This document shows positions 34,371 through 39,435 of a stretch of 39,435 nt of DNA, piece by piece. Below the pieces are notes generated by a model. The model searched no databases. It was not told where the DNA came from and saw only the letters and a list, made by a program, of their open reading frames with translations. The stretch is from assembly GCA_002748055.1 (NCBI GenBank), contig PDRI01000029.1:1-39435 (forward strand), written 5' to 3'. Position 1 is the first letter of the stretch. Each line of letters begins with the position of its first letter. The stretch is from Bacteroidota bacterium. GTDB lineage: Bacteria > Bacteroidota > Bacteroidia > Bacteroidales > GCA-2748055. The translations under genes were made by a program, and so were the position numbers.

Positions 34371-35801
34371 ATGCGACACGAGAGATCACACGCGAAAATT
34401 ATTGCCACGGTTGGTCCGGGAACCCGAAACCGAAAAACCCTCGAAGCCATGATTCACGAGGGTGTGGATGTGTTCCGGATCAATTGTTCACACGACAGCC
34501 ATGCCGAGCACCAACTAACCATTGACCTGGTCAGGGAGCTCAACAAAGAACTGGGATCCAGCACCGCCATACTGGCCGATCTGCAAGGCCCCAAACTCAG
34601 GGTTGGAGAAATGGAGAACAATGGGGTCATGCTGGAAGAGGGCCAGGTATTTGAGTTTGTCACCACACCCTGTACCGGAAACACCAAAAAAGCCTACATC
34701 AGCTACAAGCGCCTGCCCCTGGATGTTACGCCGGGAGAAACCATCCTGGTCGACGACGGGAAACTCTCCTTCGAGGTTCTGGAAAGCAATGGCAGCGATA
34801 CAATCAAAACCAGGGTAATCAATGGCGGAAAGCTGTCGAACAGGAAGGGCGTGAATCTGCCCAATACCCGGATTACCCTTCCCAGCCTGACTGAAAAGGA
34901 CCGGGCCGATGCACAATTTGCCCTCGACCAGAAGGTGGACTGGATTGCGCTGTCCTTTGTGCGCAGGGAACAGGACATCCTGGATCTTCGGAAGCTGATG
35001 GCCGAGCATTCCCATCGTGCGCACCTGATTGCCAAAATCGAAAAGCCCGAGGCGCTCGACGAGATTGATGAAATCATCGAGGCTGCTGATGGGATAATGG
35101 TTGCCAGGGGCGATCTCGGTGTCGAGATTGAATTTCATCGTGTTCCCCTGATCCAGAAGGAGATAATCAAGAAGTGCAGACAAAAGTCCAAACCGGTGAT
35201 TGTCGCGACCCAGATGATGGAAAGCATGATCGAGAATCCGAGCCCCACCAGGGCTGAGGCCAATGACGTAGCCAATGCCGTACTCGACGGTGCCGACACC
35301 CTTATGCTCAGCGGCGAGACCTCCGTTGGCAAGTACCCCGTCCAGACCATCACGAGCATGCAAAAGATTATCGACTCGACCGAAACCGATGACATCATTT
35401 ATTACCGGGACAATCAACCCTGCTTCAATACCGCAACCTTCCTGCCGGAATCGATCTGCTACAATGCGGTCAAATTGGCCGAACAGGTCGATGCCGCAGC
35501 CATCATCACCCTCACCCACTCCGGCTTTACTGCTATCAAGATCAGCTCCCACCGGCCGAAAGCCCCGATCTTCACCTTCACCATGAATCACGATCTGATT
35601 ACCCATATGTCGCTGATCTGGGGTGTCAGGACCTACTACTTCGGGGAGTGCCCGAATGTAAACGATTACATTGAGTATACAGAAAACTTCCTGCTAAGCC
35701 AGAATCTGCTTAAAAAGGGGGACCTGGTCATCCATGTGGGGAGCATCCCCATCCTGGAAAAGGGAAAAACAAACATGCTGAAGCTGACAAAAGTCAGGTG
35801 A
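34371..35801 (+). CDS. pyk: Pyruvate kinase
   Basis: A 476-residue enzyme that converts phosphoenolpyruvate and ADP to pyruvate and ATP in the last step of glycolysis. Motifs are all in place: KIIATVGPGTRN at the start, FRINCSHDSHAEH, LADLQGPKLRVGE, the B-domain, LSFVRREQDI, AKIEKPEALDEIDEI, the MVARGDLGVEI active-site segment, KPVIVATQMMESMIENPSPTRAE and LMLSGETSVGKYPV. The C-terminal domain (about 360-476) is complete. It starts at ATG 34371 after a -7 box. The stop TGA overlaps the GTG start of the HD-domain gene by three bases, so the two are probably translated together. Confidence 0.97.
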   Translation: MRHERSHAKIIATVGPGTRNRKTLEAMIHEGVDVFRINCSHDSHAEHQLTIDLVRELNKELGSSTAILADLQGPKLRVGEMENNGVMLEEGQVFEFVTTPCTGNTKKAYISYKRLPLDVTPGETILVDDGKLSFEVLESNGSDTIKTRVINGGKLSNRKGVNLPNTRITLPSLTEKDRADAQFALDQKVDWIALSFVRREQDILDLRKLMAEHSHRAHLIAKIEKPEALDEIDEIIEAADGIMVARGDLGVEIEFHRVPLIQKEIIKKCRQKSKPVIVATQMMESMIENPSPTRAEANDVANAVLDGADTLMLSGETSVGKYPVQTITSMQKIIDSTETDDIIYYRDNQPCFNTATFLPESICYNAVKLAEQVDAAAIITLTHSGFTAIKISSHRPKAPIFTFTMNHDLITHMSLIWGVRTYYFGECPNVNDYIEYTENFLLSQNLLKKGDLVIHVGSIPILEKGKTNMLKLTKVR

Positions 35802-36667
35802 ACAAACACATCGATATCTGCATAGCTGCCATTGAAGAAAAATGGCTCACCCCTCTCTATGAGGCTTGTCGTCAGGGGTTTAGAGGAAGACACCTGCCTT
35901 CGCATGACCACAGCCACCACAGCAGGGTATGGAACATCTGCAAACTCCTTCTTCGGGAAAGCAACGACCCTGATCCGGTCGTTGACCAGGATTTTGTGGA
36001 AGGGCTCATCATCGCTGCTTTTTTCCACGATGCAGGCATGGCTGAAACCAGTTCCCCGGCGCATGGAAAACCGGGCAGGGCCCTCTGCACATCCTGGTTC
36101 GAAAACAGAATTCAGGAGAAACCTGCGCTCTTGGAAGAGGCACTGGAAGCCATTGAGTACCACGATAAAAAAGACGCTTCCGTATACCGGGGTATCATCC
36201 CCGGTAAGAAACCGGAGATTCTGGGCTACCTTTCGATTGCCGACGACCTCGATGCCTTTGGCCATATCGGGATTTACCGTTATGTAGAAATCTACACGGA
36301 GCGTGAACTTCCTTTATCATCACTAGGCACGCAGATCATGCGCAATGCAAGTATGCGCTTCACAAACATCGGCAAATCCTGTTGCGCCTGCCCCCATACC
36401 CTGAGGGCCTTCAAAGCACGCTACGACACCCTGATCAACTTCTTTGATCGCTATAACCAACAACTCCTGATTGAGGAAAACCCCCGGGAGATCAGATCGG
36501 GCTATCTGGGAGTGGTGAATCACATCCGGCAGATCGGAATGGGCCGGAGAATTAAACCCGGGAATCTTTGGATGCATGTTGATAAGCACGTACCGGGTTG
36601 CGTTGTCCGGGATTTCTTCGACGCCCTGCAAGCTGATCTGAAAGATGGCTACAAGAACCTGTGTTAA
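35798..36667 (+). CDS. HD-domain protein (putative phosphohydrolase)
   Basis: A 289-residue cytosolic protein starting with GTG 35798, inside the last codons of pyk (GTGA overlap). It has HD-superfamily metal motifs: His36 region HDHSHHSRV, the H77-D78 pair in FFHDAG, a further His-Asp in EYHDKK and ADDLDAFG near residue 150. HD proteins are metal-dependent phosphohydrolases, often acting on nucleotides; this one has no GYP signature or RelA-like motif, so the substrate is open. The C-terminal third is helical with no known motif. Overlaps the M14 carboxypeptidase start by 23 bp. The fixed position after pyk is worth comparing across genomes. Confidence 0.8.
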   Translation: MNKHIDICIAAIEEKWLTPLYEACRQGFRGRHLPSHDHSHHSRVWNICKLLLRESNDPDPVVDQDFVEGLIIAAFFHDAGMAETSSPAHGKPGRALCTSWFENRIQEKPALLEEALEAIEYHDKKDASVYRGIIPGKKPEILGYLSIADDLDAFGHIGIYRYVEIYTERELPLSSLGTQIMRNASMRFTNIGKSCCACPHTLRAFKARYDTLINFFDRYNQQLLIEENPREIRSGYLGVVNHIRQIGMGRRIKPGNLWMHVDKHVPGCVVRDFFDALQADLKDGYKNLC

Positions 36668-38423
36668 GGTCCTTATTCTCCTTCTCCTCCCCGGCTATCT
36701 CGCAGCACAGGATAGCAGCGGTAGCCATTCCCCTGCAAAGGGTGAAAGCGATATCGGGCTCCGCTACAAAGAAAACATCAGCCTGGAATGGGAAGAATGC
36801 ATAGGCCTCTACAGGCGAATGGCCGATAGTTCGGATCGGGCGAGGCTCATCGAAATTGGGTACAGTGATGCGGGAAAGCCGCTTCACCTGTTCATCATCT
36901 CGGCCGATGGCTGCTTCGAGCCCGAAGACCTCAGAGAATCCGGAAAAAACATCCTCTTCATCAACAACGGCATCCACCCGGGCGAGTCCTGTGGCATTGA
37001 TGCCAGTGTAAAACTGGCCTATGGTCTGCTGTCGGGGCGGGATGAATATGCCGAATTTCTGTCCCGGACCACCATCCTGATTCTACCCGTTTTTAACATT
37101 GGCGGGGCACTTAAGCGAAGCCCCTATCACCGTGCCAACCAAAACGGACCAAGGGAACATGGCTTCCGGGGGAATGCGCGAAACCTCGACCTGAACCGCG
37201 ACTTCATGAAAATGGATGCGGCCAATACCCGTGCACTCGTTCCCCTGCTCCGGAAATGGGATCCGGATGTCTTTATCGATACCCATACCTCAAACGGTGC
37301 CGACTACCCCTATACCATCACCCTGATAAACAGCCATGAACAACGGCACGAATCGGCTTCGGCCCACTTCCTCAGGCAAGAGATGCTGCCCTTCCTCTAT
37401 GCTGCCATGACAAAGACCCCCTACGAAATGAGTCCCTATGTCTGGAGTATAAAGACGACACCCGAAGATGGCCTGATTGGCTTCATGGACTATCCGCGTT
37501 ACACCTCGGGCTACACCAGCATGTTCAACTGCCTGTCGCTGACAGTTGAAACCCACATGTTCAAGCCCTATCCCGACCGGGTCCTCTCCACCTGGCACCT
37601 GCTCCGGGAAAGCCTGCATTTCATGGCAACTCATTCCGATGAACTACAGGCACAGAAAGCGAAGGCCTGGAAACAAAAACGCCGCAGGAGGCAATTCGTG
37701 CTGGAATGGAAGCCCGATACCCTGCGCTGCGACAGCCTGCTTTTCAAAGGCTACGCTGCCAGGTACAGGAAAAGCAAACTTACCGGTCACCAACGGCTTT
37801 ACTACGACCGAAGCGAGCCCTGGGAAAAGAAAATCCCTTATTACAGGTACTACATTCCGACGATCAGCTGCAGCCTTCCCGAGGCCTACCTCATCCCTCC
37901 GGCCTGGCCGGAGGTCATTGAGCGACTGCGACTCAACGGGGTCGAAATGCAGCCCCTGGACAGGGATACCATCCTTCGCGCAGAGTACTATTACATCGAA
38001 GACTTCCATACAGCCAGCCCATCCTACAACGGCCACTACCCCCATTCCTCGACCCGTGTCAGAAAGGAAAGCGGGCCAGTAGAATGCATGGCAGGCAGCA
38101 TCCTGGTCCCCACAAAACAAAAGGCCGTTGAATACATCGTACAGGCCCTGGAACCCCAGGCCCACGATTCCTTTTTCAACTGGAATTTCTTCGATGAAAT
38201 TCTCTACCGGAATGAATACTTCTCGCCCTATATCTTTGAGGAAACGGCCGAGGCGCTACTCAGGGAAGATCCCCGGCTAAACGCTGCGTTCAGGAAGAAG
38301 AAAGCCGAGGATGCTGCTTTTGCTGCAGATCCCTACAGCCAGCTCCGCTTTATTTACGAGTCTTCACCCTGGTCGGAGGACAGCTACATGCGCTACCCGG
38401 TGATCCGCATTCCTGCCAGATAA
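36645..38423 (+). CDS. M14-family zinc carboxypeptidase, secreted
   Basis: A 592-residue protein with a signal peptide (about 1-22, ending LAAQ). The M14 catalytic domain (about 50-340) has the zinc site H111-P-G-E114 and His214 in DTHTSNG, substrate-binding N184-R185 in NLDLNRDFM and the catalytic Glu302 in TVETHMF. The remaining ~250 residues are a C-terminal extension with basic and aromatic residues, with no domain I recognise. It should cleave C-terminal residues of peptides, or amide bonds of cell-wall peptides, in the periplasm. The start at 36645 lies inside the HD gene. Convergent with the MBL gene (22-bp gap). Confidence 0.9.
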   Translation: MATRTCVKVLILLLLPGYLAAQDSSGSHSPAKGESDIGLRYKENISLEWEECIGLYRRMADSSDRARLIEIGYSDAGKPLHLFIISADGCFEPEDLRESGKNILFINNGIHPGESCGIDASVKLAYGLLSGRDEYAEFLSRTTILILPVFNIGGALKRSPYHRANQNGPREHGFRGNARNLDLNRDFMKMDAANTRALVPLLRKWDPDVFIDTHTSNGADYPYTITLINSHEQRHESASAHFLRQEMLPFLYAAMTKTPYEMSPYVWSIKTTPEDGLIGFMDYPRYTSGYTSMFNCLSLTVETHMFKPYPDRVLSTWHLLRESLHFMATHSDELQAQKAKAWKQKRRRRQFVLEWKPDTLRCDSLLFKGYAARYRKSKLTGHQRLYYDRSEPWEKKIPYYRYYIPTISCSLPEAYLIPPAWPEVIERLRLNGVEMQPLDRDTILRAEYYYIEDFHTASPSYNGHYPHSSTRVRKESGPVECMAGSILVPTKQKAVEYIVQALEPQAHDSFFNWNFFDEILYRNEYFSPYIFEETAEALLREDPRLNAAFRKKKAEDAAFAADPYSQLRFIYESSPWSEDSYMRYPVIRIPAR

Positions 38424-38445
38424 GTCGGCCCCGCCCGCCTGCTTC

Positions 38446-39147
38446 TTAGCCGTACTTCTCCCGGGCCAGCTGCTGAGCAGCCAAAAACTCGGCAGCTGAA
38501 ATCGGGCGGCCATGACCGGGATAAAGGGTTTTAAAAGGAAGTCCGGCCAGGCGATCCCAGCTCTCGAGTAGTCCGGACACATCCTCGGCAAAGGGCGGAA
38601 ACAACTCCTTCCCGGCCAGGCCAAAAACCACATCGCCACAATAAAACGAACCATCGGGCCACAAAATGCCTATGGATCCGGGGCTATGGCCCGGCAAATG
38701 CCAGATGCTTCCGGGAAAGCCATAGTCCTCCAGATTGGCATCCCCACCCAGCTCAGCATCGGGATCGACCCTCCGGTAAGAAAGAATCCAGGGGGCCAGC
38801 CCCCTTCCCAAAGCAGTAAGCACCCTGGCCTTCCATCGGGTACCCCGGGGCATCGGGGTTTTCCCACGGCGCAGTCTCGCTGCCTCACTGTGGTGCACAA
38901 GAACACGGCATCCACAGCTCTTTTTCAGTGCTGCTGCTGAACCGGCATGGTCGTAATGCGAATGTGTTAATACAAGCCATTCAAGCTGCCCGGGAGAGAG
39001 CCCCTCCTGTTTCATGGCCTGCAGAATGCGATCCGCCGATCCGCGACGCCCGCTGTCAATGAGCATGGCCCGATCGCCATTGTGTATAAGGTAGGCAGAA
39101 ACATTGTGCAGGTTGATCCGAACCCTCCGAAAGGTGCTTGCATCCAT
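38446..39147 (-). CDS. Metallo-beta-lactamase-fold hydrolase
   Basis: A 233-residue soluble protein with the MBL zinc motif THSHYDHAGS (HxHxDH), a His in the HLPGHSPGSIG segment, an Asp in YCGDVVFG and the C-terminal His in LYPGHGRPIS. This set is the glyoxalase II-like type, so it is a hydrolase of thioesters, phosphodiesters or lactones; the true substrate cannot be determined. The start at 39147 is only two bases after the stop of the FAH-family gene, so they are one transcript. That pairing suggests action on a small metabolite. Confidence 0.87.
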   Translation of the reverse strand: MDASTFRRVRINLHNVSAYLIHNGDRAMLIDSGRRGSADRILQAMKQEGLSPGQLEWLVLTHSHYDHAGSAAALKKSCGCRVLVHHSEAARLRRGKTPMPRGTRWKARVLTALGRGLAPWILSYRRVDPDAELGGDANLEDYGFPGSIWHLPGHSPGSIGILWPDGSFYCGDVVFGLAGKELFPPFAEDVSGLLESWDRLAGLPFKTLYPGHGRPISAAEFLAAQQLAREKYG

Positions 39148-39149
39148 AG

Positions 39150-39435
39150 CTACTTCACCAGAAAGTCCATCAGTTTTTCGCCCTCCAGCCAGGCCTCCAG
39201 GTGGTCATTGATGGCCACCGGACCTACCCCGGCAGGTGTGCCGCTGAAAATCAGATCACCTGTCTTCAGGGTCATAAATCGTGAAACATGGGCCACAATT
39301 TCTTCAAAGGGGAAGATCATCAACTCGCTGTGACCCTCCTGCACAGTCGTACCGTTCAGATCGAGCCGGAAGGAGAGTTTGTGGATGTCCCCGAATCGCT
39401 CAAGGGGCAGAAACTTACTAATGGGAGCACTGTAA
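39150..39435 (-). CDS. Fumarylacetoacetate hydrolase-family protein, 5' part cut by window edge
   Basis: The C-terminal 94 residues are present and the N-terminal part lies beyond the window. The visible portion is typical of the FAH (YcgM/HpcE-like) family: YSAPISKFLPLERFGDI, TVQEGHSELMIFPFEEIVAH, RFMTLKTGDLIFSGTPAGVG and the closing EGEKLMDFLVK. These enzymes cleave C-C bonds or decarboxylate 2-oxo acids such as acylpyruvates with Mg2+ in the cytosol. Which substrate this one has cannot be decided from the piece. It is upstream of and nearly touching the MBL-fold hydrolase gene. Confidence 0.9.
   Translation of the reverse strand, partial: YSAPISKFLPLERFGDIHKLSFRLDLNGTTVQEGHSELMIFPFEEIVAHVSRFMTLKTGDLIFSGTPAGVGPVAINDHLEAWLEGEKLMDFLVK

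Noticed and set aside
34515..35606. 363-codon minus-strand ORF inside pyk
   Set aside because: Antisense to pyruvate kinase, with no family motif; long because of codon bias in the real gene.

Overview
The window looks like a chromosomal segment of a free-living, polysaccharide-using Bacteroidota bacterium. The signs are a SusC/SusD pair, many lipoprotein signal peptides, a GWxTD-domain lipoprotein, a Lrp-type regulator, and promoters of the Bacteroidota type (-7 element TAnnTTTG) in front of at least eight genes. Coding density is high and GC is about 50-55 percent, except for the first ~290 bases, which are clearly AT-rich and look foreign to the rest. No tRNA, rRNA, CRISPR array, transposase, integrase or phage gene was seen.

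Left part (1-13.9 kb). The window opens on a strange ORF that joins an AT-rich protein-kinase N-lobe to the C-terminal end of an apparently unrelated GC-richer protein. Then, on the minus strand, comes a two-gene unit: a lipoprotein of the neutral-ceramidase fold and a cupin protein. Divergent from it is a plus-strand locus: susC, susD, a terminator, an esterase-like lipoprotein with two alpha/beta-hydrolase domains (the second lacks its nucleophile), and a Tat-exported double FAD oxidoreductase with a C-terminal helical region. This is an outer-membrane uptake locus without any recognisable intact glycoside hydrolase or local regulator.

Middle (13.9-24.9 kb). On the minus strand an NlpE-type lipoprotein precedes a TonB-dependent receptor, suggesting metal (possibly copper) handling. 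Then come a TraB/TIKI-like lipoprotein, a plus-strand sulfatase lipoprotein, a nearly completely deleted acyltransferase pseudogene, an ECF sigma factor and an M64 metallopeptidase. A ClC protein with channel-like residues and a YbdG-type MscS channel are divergently transcribed from one short region that carries two -7 boxes and a perfect palindrome. A Lrp/AsnC regulator has a perfect inverted repeat upstream.

Right part (24.9-39.4 kb) is mostly housekeeping: a minus-strand unit DUF1643 - ABC-F - GWxTD lipoprotein - rlmB with overlapping or nearly touching genes; rlmD; an alanine/sodium symporter with an unusual ~110-residue insertion; a tandem cytosolic/lipoprotein thioredoxin pair; pyruvate kinase overlapping an HD-domain protein, which overlaps an M14 carboxypeptidase; and, on the minus strand, a truncated fumarylacetoacetate hydrolase-family gene followed by a metallo-beta-lactamase-fold hydrolase.

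No clearly new multi-gene system was found. The observations most worth a second look are the chimeric first ORF, the glycoside-hydrolase-free SusCD locus, the ClC/MscS pair with shared regulatory DNA, the acyltransferase remnant, and several well-formed palindromes at promoters. All family assignments are from reading the protein sequences; no database search was run.
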